Shown here in pieces: positions 45,374-56,759 of a DNA stretch of 64,000 bases. How positions within the stretch are numbered: the first letter of the stretch is position 1; each line of letters starts with the position of its first letter. Source of the DNA: Carya illinoinensis (taxonomy: Eukaryota; Streptophyta; Magnoliopsida; Fagales; Juglandaceae). The DNA is taken from NCBI RefSeq assembly GCF_018687715.1, contig NC_056767.1, forward strand, positions 3,038,001 through 3,102,000, given 5' to 3'. The position numbers and the translations under genes are program-made. Below the pieces are notes generated by a model. That model saw only the letters and a list, made by a program, of their open reading frames with translations. It was not told where the DNA came from and searched no databases.

Positions 45374-48300
45374 GAGAAACAAAGAGACAGGCTCCAAACT
45401 GAACTTGAGAGATACCCTTTTGATAAAAGGTCTTCCTAGCACTGTGTGAATATTCTTCTACTTTTGGGTTGGGCGAGGAAACGGAATGGATTTCGTATGA
45501 ATAATGTTTTGTTTTTATTACTTTTGTATAACTCTCCCTAGGTGGGATTGCAGTGACAATAACATGTTTAATTGTTTTCGAACATTTCTTCATATAATTT
45601 GACCATTTGTTGGACTATCATGTTCAAGATAATCATTCTTATTAGGTTTCAAAAAAAAAAATTACAGCAACATTGCATGGGTTCTGAATTGAAAAGCTGA
45701 ATCGAGATACAAAACCAAAAATTACAGAAATTAAGAAGAAAAATAGAGGGACGAAGAAAGAGGGAGGGAAATGGAGGAAATGAAGAAAGAAGAAACAGGG
45801 AAAAGCCTCGCTTCTTTCTTCTTCTTTTTTTTTTTTTTTTCTTTAAGTAACGTATGAAGTGGCATGCTGACAGCTCACCATTTGCGCAGGCGGACTACCC
45901 CTAGAAGAGCTGGATGAAAATATTGTCCAGTTGTCCTTGAACTGTAAATGTATAGAAACTGAGCTTAAAATTCAATGAATGTGACAAAAGAAACTTGTCC
46001 TCTTGTCTTTAGAAGATTTTGCCTTTGTCTAGACTTTTTTTAACGTGTGGATAAGATATGATATAAATAAAGCTTTTAACATTGTTATTTTATCACTACT
46101 TCCACCACAAAAAATTTAATTTTTTTGGATGAAAGTTTTTTGAGATGAATTGAAATTTGTCTATAAAAGTTACTTTTAGATACAAATTGATGGTTCATTT
46201 AAGAATGTCCAAACAGTGTGAGGGCCCTACTAGCACAAGGGGACAAATCATTGATGGGGTTGAGTGGAAATAAAGATGAGGGATGCTCCATTGGTTTGGT
46301 GAAGAAAATAGTTGTATGGTGTGCAAAGTGCAACTAGCCCAACATGTGGGAGAGCAAGCACCTTGCAGAACACCTAACAGATACATCTCAGCGTGAGATG
46401 GAGATGAGCATCTTGCCTCATGGTAGGAAAGATAGAAAAATCGTCAACCGTAAAGGTGACAATGAGGAGTTAAAGAGATTGGTGGCTCAGATTAGATAAG
46501 AGCTAATTGCCCAAGGTGAGCAACAATCTAGGAAAGACTAAAGCAGATATGGGGGCTTTCTAAAACAAAATGGAAAATGCTCAGAAGAGTAGTAATATCA
46601 TACGCAAAAGCCTATACTTTACCTGAAGGGTCACATCTAGATTGGGTCTATTGAACGAGTTATGAGTGGAAAATTCATATCGTTTGAACCTAGAGATATG
46701 ACTCAACATCAAGCAAAAGACCCCCATTCAAGGACAGACTAAGGAGTTGGCCGGCAGTAGGGAAGTATAGACCATGTCCTAGTCGTCTTTCTCTATCATC
46801 TTCCAATACGACAAATGAACCTAAAGAACTCTTATCCAAGCATACTTGGAGTCAGAAATATATTAGAAGGACGTTTGACAGTCTCACTCTATTAAAGGGA
46901 TTTGGACATAAGACAAAATTTTGCTTTTGAGATCCTAAACACATGAGACCAGTTAGATTCTTTTAAGGAGGCAAGGAAGAATAGGTGCAACAAAGTAGTG
47001 AATCTAAAACTGCGAAGTACGTTAGATTCTAAGACAGTGTTGGAAAATGTGGGCTGAATGTTGTATGTAAGATACATTTGCATATTCTGTAACCTTCCCA
47101 TTTTTTAACATGAGTAAACCTGTTTTACTCATTATGTTTATCTTATGGTCATTTCCTATTTTCCAATACTTTGAGTGGGTTTGTTGTTTTTCCCTAACTT
47201 ATAATCTCAGTGTAAATATCTATATCTCTATGTGAGTAAGTGTACCATGCATCAATAATCATGGGATGCGACGGAGTTCCTCAGACCATTCCTATAAGAC
47301 GTCGCCATGAGTTTCAAATGTGTAGAGGGAGTCCCTATGAAAATGATGGGGGTAGGACGATATCACGTTTGGCTTCACCTGACTATCAAGATGTAAAATC
47401 TGCCAACATATTAAATGTTAGTGTTTCTGAGTTGGATGGCTAGGTATACATTTCCTCGGTGCAACATTTATCTTTGGGTGAGAGTTGACATGTGTTGGGG
47501 TCCTTCCAACACATATATGTATCCTTCCACTATTTACATGAACGGTTCATTGCATCTTCAGGAGCATTATCTCTCATTAGTAGTCTTTCTCATAGTTACC
47601 TCATTTACTTATTGCTTCGTTTTGGAACTGTAGACTTCAATATAGAGTTAGAACTAAGAGTGATGCTTGAAGAAGAAAAGCCAAGCTCACCTGAACCTTG
47701 AGGACAAAGGAATGTCTTTGCCATATAAGTCATGCATCATTTTGAGTTGTACTCAATACTTTCTACGGGGCAATCACTTTTATTCGGTCTGCCACCCATT
47801 AGGCGATGAACAAGCTATTTGGGTTGTATGTAACCCTAAGTTAATATTTTTTAGAAATGACATTAATGATTTCTATGATGTATTTTAGACTTTTGGTACT
47901 ACAAGGTCTAGTGTATTGACTAAACTCTTATTTTTTCACTGCAACTTTTATATCTAAAACCTGACACGTGCCTTTCCATCTAGACGATGCATGCCTAATT
48001 CGATCAAATCCTAGGTGTTGATTGTTTGGCTGGCACTCTTAGCACCATGAAACCTTGCCAGGACCTTTATTGAGTAATAATGTGCCATAACGTGGCATCA
48101 TCAGATTTTGGCCTCTATATATTTTACTAGTGCCATCCCCTTGGAGCTTCAATAACTCGTGCTTAACCTTTAAAGGGAAACAATTACCTTATCTAGATCT
48201 TTCTCATTGACTCAATAGAATGATTCGAGCAAACCTTCTCTGATATTTTGATTGATGCTACAGGGAGAGTAAATGCACAAGACTTTTACAAAGCCAGGCT

Positions 48301-48960
48301 TTATTAAAAGATTACATGCATACCCAGTTCATGAGATGGAAAACCTTTGAAATCCTATTACTTATTAGCGCAACACGTCCATGTCCAAACTTGGTAACTT
48401 CAAAACCCTCTCCACCACCACCGGACCCTGTTTCAAAGTTCAAACTAACAACAAAAATGACACCTTAAACTTATTAACAAGCCTACATTGATGGGAAGGT
48501 CGTAAAATGTACATGAACTTTTAAAATATGAAAGAAAGAAAAGAATAAGAGTAGAAAACATTAAATCTTAAAATATGCCACAAAAATATTCTTCAACTTT
48601 TTTCTTCAAAAGCGTTTTGTTTTAAAAAAATATTCTCAAATATAGTTGTTGAAAGTACATGTGTACCGCATTTTGGAAATATTTTTACTTCATTTTCTTT
48701 TCGTTTCTTTTTTTGGTGAATTCAGAAACAGGAACCAAGCAAGCCCTAGCATACTTTTTGTGGCTCCAACAATTTCGTCCTTAGCTTGGTTATCTTCACT
48801 TTGAGCTAACCAAGATGATACTCTGCATATCGAAATCAACGAAATACATTTTACAAAGTAAAAAAAAAAAATATTATTAAGAATTTCAATAAGGGTATGC
48901 ATATTTAAAGGAAAAATTATATCAAAGAGAAGATCTAGATGCAGGGACGGTATTCTCTTT
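45374..48960. other. degenerate DNA, possible retroelement remains
   Basis: The stretch 46,195-46,900 reads in short pieces as a charged protein (SQREMEMSILPHGRKDRKI, GDNEELKRLVAQI) interrupted by stops, similar in style to Gypsy gag leaders. 47,690-47,840 reads NLRTKECLCHISHASF in one frame. Nothing is strong enough to name. Poly(A)/poly(T) tracts lie near 45,650 and 45,830. Confidence 0.35.
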
Positions 48961-49032
48961 GATGGTTTTCTCTTCGATGTCGATTGGAGTTTGCAAGGGA
49001 TGACTTTGCCCTAGAATCACAAAGAGGAGCGT

Positions 49033-49038
49033 GAGAGA

Positions 49039-49106
<68 letters not shown>
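49033..49106. repeat. (GA)n microsatellite, nearly perfect
   Basis: GA run of about 74 bases with one interruption near 49,041. It lies just before duplicate block D. Confidence 0.95.
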
Positions 49107-49108
<2 letters not shown>

Positions 49109-49469
49109 CATGAGAGAGATGGGTATGAGAAGAGGAAGGCTTTTAGTAGTGGATGAAATCGGGCATGAGGAGAGGAGAGGAAGGCTACTTCAGTGAAAGA
49201 AATTGAATTACAATAGAGAATTTCATCCAAAGTGAGAACCGTGATGTGGCACCAGACAGGATTCTCCACATCATGTGTGCGCGTAGAAAATTTAAGCCGA
49301 TTGCTAAGTAGAGTTTCTTTTAATATTAGCCCCTGCGTCCCCATCAACGTCAACAACGTAAATGCCAAAGGACAAAAATAAAAGAGTCAAGGGGGAGACA
49401 CAATTCATGCAGTCTTCTCAGGCCTGCAAATCCAGTCTTCATGTTTTGGTTATCGTATGTAGTCTTCAT

Positions 49470-49562
49470 GTCAATGTCCAACACGTGTTGCATGATTGTC
49501 TAGTTATCGTATGCAAGGTGTTCGATGACCAGACAATCATGCAACACGTGTTGAACATCGAC
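49470..49562. repeat. 34-bp inverted repeat with G-box palindromes in both arms
   Basis: Arms 49,470-49,503 and 49,529-49,562 pair at 31 of 34 positions around a 25-nt loop. Each arm holds CAACACGTGTTG, a perfect 12-bp palindrome centred on the G-box CACGTG. The equivalent part of block B (about 23,715) has only one related arm (GTTCGATGCAAAACGTGTTG), so the hairpin formed after duplication. Confidence 0.85.
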
Positions 49563-49917
49563 ACCTCTCTAGCTCTCTGATATACCTCTCAGCTTGTTGT
49601 ATTTTGAGCCAGGGCACACATGAACACTTGTCTGTCTGTCTGTCTAATGCCACACCTCTCTCTCTCTCACTTTGAACCATTGAAACCTAAGATTTGCAAG
49701 AGAGAGAAAAAAAGAAAAATGAGAAGTGATAGGCTTATTTTATATATAATTTTAAATATAATAAATTTTTTTTATCATATTTAAAAACATCAAATACAAA
49801 TTAAATTAAAATATTATTATTTCATTACATAATTGTAAATAACTTATTATAGAATAGTAATTCTTTCATTTTTGAAGAAAAATAATAGGGCTTTCAAGTT
49901 TGGAAAGATGCGTATGT

Positions 49918-50457
49918 GATAAGAGTGTAAAAAAAATTGGTAAACTGGTAAACCAGACCGAACTGGACCGAACTCACCCAAACTGGTGAGTTTAGTCCGG
50001 TCCTAAGTTTGATTCGGTTTGATATAGGTTTTATTTTTTTTAAAACCAATCAAAATTTATCTGGTTCCGATTTTCATTTTTTTAAAACCGGACCATTTCA
50101 TATATATATTTTAAATTTTTTATACTATATATAATTTTATATATAAAATGGTTTTGTATTATATGATTAATTATTAATTAATATAACATTAAATTTCAAA
50201 ATCTTATATTATTTTATTTATTATATTAATAGTTATACTAATATTATATAGTGTATATTAATAGTTATACTAATAATAAATCATTATAGTTTATTATTCA
50301 ATTATAATATATACTTTAATATTAAAATTAAAAAAATAAATAAAAAATCAATAAAATTAAAATATCGATTTTAAAGAATAACTAATACGTAATTAATTTT
50401 AATAAATATAAAATCATAAATTTTATCTTAAATCAAATCGAATCGTCAGACCCCTAC
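49918..50457. mobile_element. probable hAT-like MITE inside duplicate D
   Basis: Present in D but absent at the same place in B. It starts near TAAGAGTGTAAAAAAA and ends near GTCAGACCCCTACA, whose complement TGTAGGGGTCTGAC is loosely similar to the start. The interior carries the GGTAAACTGGTAAACC, CGAACTGGACCGAAC and GGTTTGATTCGGTTT-like motifs common in plant hAT MITEs. Exact ends and target duplicate were not fixed. Confidence 0.55.
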
Positions 50458-51455
50458 AACGTAATTAATGACATGAGAAGACAAGATCGAAAGTGGACCG
50501 TCGCCATTAGTTATTCAGTTTTCTTTATGGGTACGAAGGTGGACCCACTAACAACACCGTGTAGACAGATTAAGGGAATTTGTGATTGGCTTGACTTTTA
50601 ATATACGGACTAAACTAATCATATATAGGATCAAATGTTGGTCTTGGCCAAATACGACATCCTAAAATGGCATATCATGTTAGGACCATATAGAGCATAT
50701 AACTAGACTTTAACAAACATTAAAGAAATATTAATGTTGTAAAAATAAATAAATAGTAAAAAGATGGTAGGAAAATAGTAGGTCAATCAATTTTTATATT
50801 TCCAAAATCTAGTGTCATATTTTTTTTAAAGTCTAGTACCATCTATGCATGTACTACGTGGGACCTTGCAAATTATATATATCTTATTCTCTGATCATTT
50901 GAGTACGGCCATTTGCATCTCAGGGCACGTGGAAATTAAAGACAAGTACTATATAGATATTAAAGACAAGTAGTATTTTATCAACGCTTGCTAGCTTTCA
51001 GATATCAGATATTATAATGAATAATGCATGGATTCAAATTGCATAAAGGGTTAATTTATGAGATGAAGCTCATGTACTTTTCTTTATTTGTTGTAGAGCA
51101 GTACTGTAAATTAATAAAAAAACTAATAAAAAAATGTCACAACTTTATGTTGCTAAAAATAATAATAAAAAATGTCACAGCTTTATGTAAATTATTTAAA
51201 CTAGATATATGGCCTTCAAACTATATAATAAATAATTTAAGTACTTACTTACTTGGAATTAATTAATTAGACAGATCGACTTTTGAGTACATGTCCACCA
51301 ATATTGACATGAGTCATGACTGCTGTGAAAGAAAGACTATAATATATAATTGGTGGATCGACGTATGTCGACGTTTCGTACGTTCAATCAAGGCCAAAAT
51401 GTTCCAAATGCAATTAAAATATTACTTATCAATAATATTCACGCGTGGAAAACAC

Positions 51456-52841
51456 CCTTTAATTTCTTGGGTAATTTGGTGGGATGACTGCCACGCGTCA
51501 GTAACAATGCAAGTACTAAGGAGTAAGATGTCCCTTGCTTCTTTTTTCTTTTTTTATTTTTTCCTCCAAGAAGGCAATTAGGACGAAGCCTCATGGAAGT
51601 TTCTCGGCGTCTCAATGACATGGCCAACTTTTAATTAACTTAATACAAGTGACGAATTAATAGTTATTAAGCAGGTTATGCAAGTTTTGTTACCCATTAA
51701 TTAGTAATTAATGAGAGTATTAATTAATTATTGTGCTAGCTAGAATTAAACTGACGCGAGAAAGAATATTGATCGCTACTGAAATCTCTAATTAATAATT
51801 AATTAATTCTTTGTCCACTCAAACCTAGTAGTAGTACCGTTCATTACTTTTTGACTTTTGTGCTTTGCTTTTTGGTAGTTGGGATATCAGAGAAATTGCT
51901 AATTAATAAATAATATCTTAATTTGAAATTGTAATTGATTTATGTTAATTATCTTAACTTTTTGTGTGTATATATATATAATATATGTTAATTATAATTA
52001 TGGTTCTAATTCAATGTCATTAGATCAGGGTGAGGCTTACTTTATTTGGAGCCAGCCCTGGTGACTAATGCATGGACGTTCTAATTCATGAAATCATTAA
52101 ATTATTACGTGTAATCAAAGAAGCAAAGCTCAAGTGGAACTACGAATAACCTAGGTTTTGACAACAACATCAGATAGAATATCCTTTGTTAGCTTTCTTA
52201 ATTAATTACGATTTCTTAATTATGGGTCTTTTTTTGTTTCGATTTATCAAGATAGATAAATAGATAGAAAATAGTTCTCATGACAATCATTTTCCTTATC
52301 CGTTCGTGAAAAATATCAATTTTCGTTGGTATCGTTCCATTTGAATGAGAAGAGTATCTCAATCTTATCAAATTAACATTATTTAATTTAGACAAAACCC
52401 CCATCTGCCTCTATATGACACCCATCCCTCCACATGTTCTCGGCACACGTGTACACCATTTCCATCAATGATCAGTATATCCCAAAGAAAATGCAGTCAG
52501 AATTATAGTTTCCTTCTCTTAACTGTGTATAAGGGAGCCCCCTAGAGTCTTAACTGGGCCTATCGGGTCGAGAAGCATACGAAACACGACATTAAGATTG
52601 TGATTTAGAATTTAAATTATATTTTGTACTTTGTTCAGTTGTTGCACATGGTCGATAAAATTAAAAAAAGAAATAACAAATGTAAAAAAAATTAAAAAAT
52701 TAATATGTGATGTAAGGATGATGAATAAAATTTTTCATTCCCATTAACAAGTATAACTCATTTTGAACCAACTTATATAATTGATTAAATTAGTATCTTT
52801 CTATCAATTTTAACTTTTGAAACAAGACATAATTTGACTAC
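51456..52841. other. AT-rich intergenic DNA
   Basis: No supported gene. Short frames (for example 52,216-52,404, minus) have no motif. Many ATTAATTAATTA runs. Confidence 0.45.
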
Positions 52842-53040
52842 TTAGAGCATTGGTATTGATATGGCCAAATTCATTTTCAAATTTGGTCAATATCAACACT
52901 TTTTTACATTTATCTATTTCATTAAAATTTAATCTCCACATTAGATTAGCCATTCATTCTCTATAAAATAATAAAATATTATTAAATTAATAAATTTTTT
53001 ATTTAATTTATTTACTCACATTTTGTAATTCTACCAATTA

Positions 53041-53399
53041 AATGTTAATAATAATTATATTCTAATTAGATTAATATTAAAAAAATATTATTAAATGTTA
53101 ATAATAATAATTATATTATATTACATTAATATTATTATATTATAATTAAATTAATATTAAAAAAGTATTATTAAATGTTAATAATAATTATATTCTAATT
53201 AAATTAATATTAAAAAAAAGTATTATTAAATGATAATAATAATTATATTATATTAAATTAATATTACAAAAAATTATTATTAAATGTTAATAGTAATTAT
53301 ATTCTAATTCAATTAATATTGAAAAAGTATTATTAAATGTTAATTGTAATTATATTCTAATTAAATTAATATTTAAAAAGTATTATTAAATGTTAATAA
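53041..53399. repeat. 53-bp AT minisatellite, left part
   Basis: A unit built of TATTATTAAATGTTAATAAT, AATTATATTCTAATT and AAATTAATATTAAAAAA recurs with periods of 52-55 bp (one gap of 80) at about 53,041, 53,094, 53,174, 53,229, 53,283, 53,336 and 53,388. It resumes at 61,840 after the Gypsy element. Confidence 0.9.
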
Positions 53400-55729
53400 T
53401 GTGATGACCCGCTTTTACGTGTATTTTCACTGAAGGGTTGTTTTTAATTTAATTAATATATTGGTTTATTTATTTTAAATTATTGTGTTTTAAATTGGTT
53501 TTTAATTTATTTGATGTTTTGTTTTATTTCTTTTAGTTGTTTTGTGGTTTTTAATCTCTTTTCGGCTTGTTTTCCGGATTGAGGATTGGACCTCATTTCT
53601 TTTCACATCTTTTTCCTTTTTCTCTATTTCCTTTTCCTTTTTTATCTTTTCTTTTTTTTTCTTCTTCTTTCTTTTTTCCTTTTCTTTTTCTTTCTTTTCT
53701 CTTTCTTCTTCCTTTCCTTCCGTCTCGTGCGTCTTCTCTCTTTTTCTCATTCCCGTTGCCACCACTTTGACCAGCCAGTTCTCCGCCGTCCGGCCACCGT
53801 TTGATGCACCGTCACCACCATTCTCTTCCCCTTCCACCATAGATCATCCCCACCAATTTTCAGAGCCATCGGACCAGCCGTTAGCTTTCGAGAGCCGCCA
53901 GAAGTCGCTGCACCTGCTCTGTTTTTGCCCCTGTCGCCGGAATCTTCTTCAGCCCAGACCGCCGCCGTCCGGCCACCGTTTGGCTCGCCGCCAGTCTCGT
54001 TCGAACCCCCTCCCTCCGGCGCACCACCCCACCAAATATCTCCCCCATCCGGCCAGCCGTTAGCCACCTAGAGCCATTTCTTTCCACACGGTTTTTGGCT
54101 CGATCCGCCGCCGTCGCTCCACCTCCGGCCACCACCTTTTTACCACTTCATCACCGACTCCTTGCCGTCCTAACCCACCCATTTCCGGCCTCCAACGACC
54201 ACCGGAACAGCTCCTACGAGCTTAGTTTCCGATTTGCGTTTTCCGGCCATTTCCGGCGATTTCGCCGCCACTCACGGCCAACCACCACTTCCAATAGCTT
54301 CACAATCATCCCTAGGCCATTCCCTATCAATCCTAAGCCCTGGTTTGTCCCCGTTCAAAAATGGGTAATTTATTACCCACGGACACAGTGTAAATTACAC
54401 TGTTACGTTGCTTTTCCTCCGCCGTTTGCAACGCCGCGAGGTTTCTAAAAATACCGTATAGCGCTGTAAGTATTTTCCAAACTCTATTTTCAGATTTAAA
54501 TATATATCGTTCATTCAATTTATTTTATCTGCTGGTTGGTTGATTCCGGACTGAGTCCGAGAAGTTTCGGGGGGTTGGATGGATGGAGGACGGAGTTGCC
54601 TGTTTATTTGATTTATGATTGTTGGATTATTTTATTATGCATTGTTATGGCATTACATGGTGCATGCATATGTGTTTGTGGATTTATGTGAAAAGCCTGT
54701 GTATTGGCGTAAGTGTATTGCGGGTGCGTGTGTATCACGAGCCCAAGCCGGGATGGGTTATTATCTCGATGGAGCTCCTCTGGTTACTCGGGAGCGGAAT
54801 AAACTGAGTGATGTCCCCTGAGTTGTCGAGAGCGATGACGGGAGCGGGGCTAGGGGATACTTGGCTACGAACGCGCCGGGCGCGGAACCGGGCATCGCCC
54901 TACTCACCGACTCCGTGGCCCTTCGCTGGCGAGGGCTAGAGGATGCTTGGCTACGAACGCGCGGGGCGCGGAACTGGGCATCGCTCGTTAGGTGTCACAT
55001 GCGTGGTGGTACTCTACGGTGTGACACTGGAGCCAGGGTGTGCGGATGACCCCTAGGGGAGGTCATGGTATATACGGTTAAAATTGAATAATGGTTTGTG
55101 AGGCCAAATGGGACTTTTGGCGTGGGCCAGATGGACTTCTGGCGAGATATTGGGCCGGATGGACTTCTAGAGAGATATTGGGCCAAATGGACTTTTGGCG
55201 GCCAAATGTGACTTTTGGCGTGTTTTTCGGAAAGGATATGTTTTTGGGCCAAATGGGATTTTTGGCGTGCGTGGAAAAATCGTGTTTTATGGGCTTTGTG
55301 CATTGGGCATGTTTCATGCATATTGTTTGAGTTCTATGTGTTTTTATCTGGTAGTGTTTGGGTTTTACTTACCTGCGGAACCATTTTTGGTTCCGTAGCT
55401 TTTGGTGCAGGTTTGGAGGATGAGAAGGAGGAGGCTGAGCCCGAGGATGCGGCTACGCCGGGTTGCTGATGTTATGCTTTTCTTTATGGTTTTAAAACTG
55501 TATTTGTGGTTTGTAATATTTTATTTAAGTATGTTTTAAACACCTTATATTATGTTAAGAAAAATTCTGGTACTTAGTTATGACTTTCATTATCCGCTGC
55601 GTGTTTCTTGTGCACATTTGTTGCCTTTGTACACACTTGGCACCCGTCGATGGGATGGTGACCCGGGTTGTCACCATCCGGACGTCTCGATTTCCCCGTG
55701 TTCGGGCGTGGGGTTTTGGGGGCGTCACA
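53400..55729 (+). repeat. 5' LTR of the Gypsy-like element
   Basis: Parts in order: AT-rich start, pyrimidine-rich tract (53,590-53,750), a GC-rich region with long open frames on both strands, GCTGTAAGTATTTTCC (about 54,462), GGGTGCGTGTGTATCACGA, an internal tandem duplicate (54,847-54,990), a cluster of ACTTTTGGCG and ACTTCTGGCG motifs (55,100-55,275), TTACTTACCTGCGG and the end. About 30 bp of the TTCTGGCGAGATATTGGGCC motif are duplicated relative to the 3' LTR. Confidence 0.93.
54847..54990 (+). repeat. tandem duplicate inside the LTR
   Basis: GATACTTGGCTACGAACGCG and GATGCTTGGCTACGAACGCG begin two similar units about 87 bp apart, each followed by GGGCGCGGAAC and GGGCATCGC. The older solo LTR at 15.4-17.7 kb has one unit only, so the duplication arose in this lineage. 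The 3' LTR has the same two units. Confidence 0.85.
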
Positions 55730-55731
55730 GG

Positions 55732-55743
55732 TGGTATCAGAGC
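55732..55743 (+). other. primer-binding site (tRNA-Met)
   Basis: TGGTATCAGAGC, two bases after the 5' LTR end, is complementary to the 3' end of initiator tRNA-Met, the usual primer of plant Gypsy and Copia elements. Confidence 0.92.
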
Positions 55744-56378
55744 GGTTTGGCTCTGGGTAAAACCACATGTCCCGTAGGTAGTACCAGAATGTTTTTAAAG
55801 TTATGTTTTAAAATTTATTTTAAGTATAGTTTTTATTTGACATGTTTTATTTGTTTTATTGATTTGAGCTTGTTTGCTTGTTTTTATTTATTTAGTTATG
55901 TTATTGCATGTTGGTTTCTTTTGTTTCTGGCTTTATGGTGTTGGTTTTGGTTTTTGGTTTTATGTTATTGGTTTTATCTGTTTTTGTTTTCTTAAAGGGG
56001 GTCAAAGGTGGTGTTGTGGCTGGAAGGCGGTATAATCAAGGATACTATTATTAGGCAGGAACTTTTAGTGTTGTAGGTTTGAATTTTTTTTGCGATGTGG
56101 TTTGCTTGTATGATGTTGAGGTCTGAAGGGAATGTCATAGTTTAGGCAATCTTTGTAAGGTGGGAACTCACGTAGCAATGAGGAGAGGAATTAGCTTTAA
56201 GTTGCTTAAGATGATTGAGGTCAAGGTTTTGTAGAATTTATGTAGCGAGGCTATAGGGTAGGAGAGTGTAGGTTCAACGAACTTTAAGGATATGTTTAAG
56301 GGAATTTTATTTAAGGTTTGCGACCAGATATATGCAAAATGGTTGTCAGCCACCGGATATCCACCTTTTAGGATTTAG

Positions 56379-56757
56379 TGGATGTGGCCACTCTTGTGGA
56401 GCGAGAGAATAATTTGAGTATGGGCTCCCCTCCAGGACATAAGAGGCGGAGTTTTTCTGGTGAAGGAAGTAGCTCGGGTTCACCTTAGAAGTTTGTTCAG
56501 CGGACCGGAACTCGACCGCAAGCGTCCTCAAGTGTTCGTATGGAAGGACGAGTGCCAATTTGCGGAGTTTGTAATAGAGCCCATGTGGGTGAGTGCCCCA
56601 TTAGAGTTCAAGGAAGCCGTGGAGCTCGTCGCAGTGATAGAACTAACTAGAGGCTTTTAGGTCGGGCTCGAATGTACGTAGTGACTCCTGGTACCGTTGG
56701 AGGCGAGGTTACGGAGACTCAGAATGTTGGAGTCATGGCAGGTAGGGGTCTAATCTA
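56379..56757 (+). pseudogene. gag remnant with zinc knuckle in the Gypsy-like element
   Basis: The frame reads VDVATLVERENNLSMGSPPG, KRRSFSGEGSSSGS, a TAG, then FVQRTGTRPQ and CGVCNRAHVGEC at 56,561-56,596, a CCHC-like knuckle of Gypsy gag, followed by GSRGARRSD, another TAG and VVTPGTVGGEVTETQNVG. It is the C-terminal part of gag only. No homologue of the N-terminal gag domain or of pol follows. Confidence 0.7.
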
Positions 56758-56759
56758 AT

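Larger units (their letters stand above)
49320..51455. repeat. segmental duplicate D, partner of 23.4-25.7 kb
   Basis: Collinear with block B as listed there, but with its own insertion at 49,918-50,457 and a different inverted repeat at 49,470-49,562. No copy of the small-peptide coding exon was found next to it, so the gene of this duplicate has been lost or was never included. Confidence 0.85.

Noticed and set aside
49362..49580. 72-codon plus-strand frame
   Set aside because: It coincides with the inverted repeat at 49,470-49,562, which explains its repeated residues.
53542..54067. Opposing long frames in the LTR pyrimidine-rich part
   Set aside because: F/S/L-rich on one strand and K/E-rich on the other, explained by the CTTTTCC tract; repeated identically in the second LTR.
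54861..55049. Possible bacterial-like GC-rich gene in the LTR
   Set aside because: The GC-rich frame is a tandem repeat within the LTR and is present in both LTRs; no domain.
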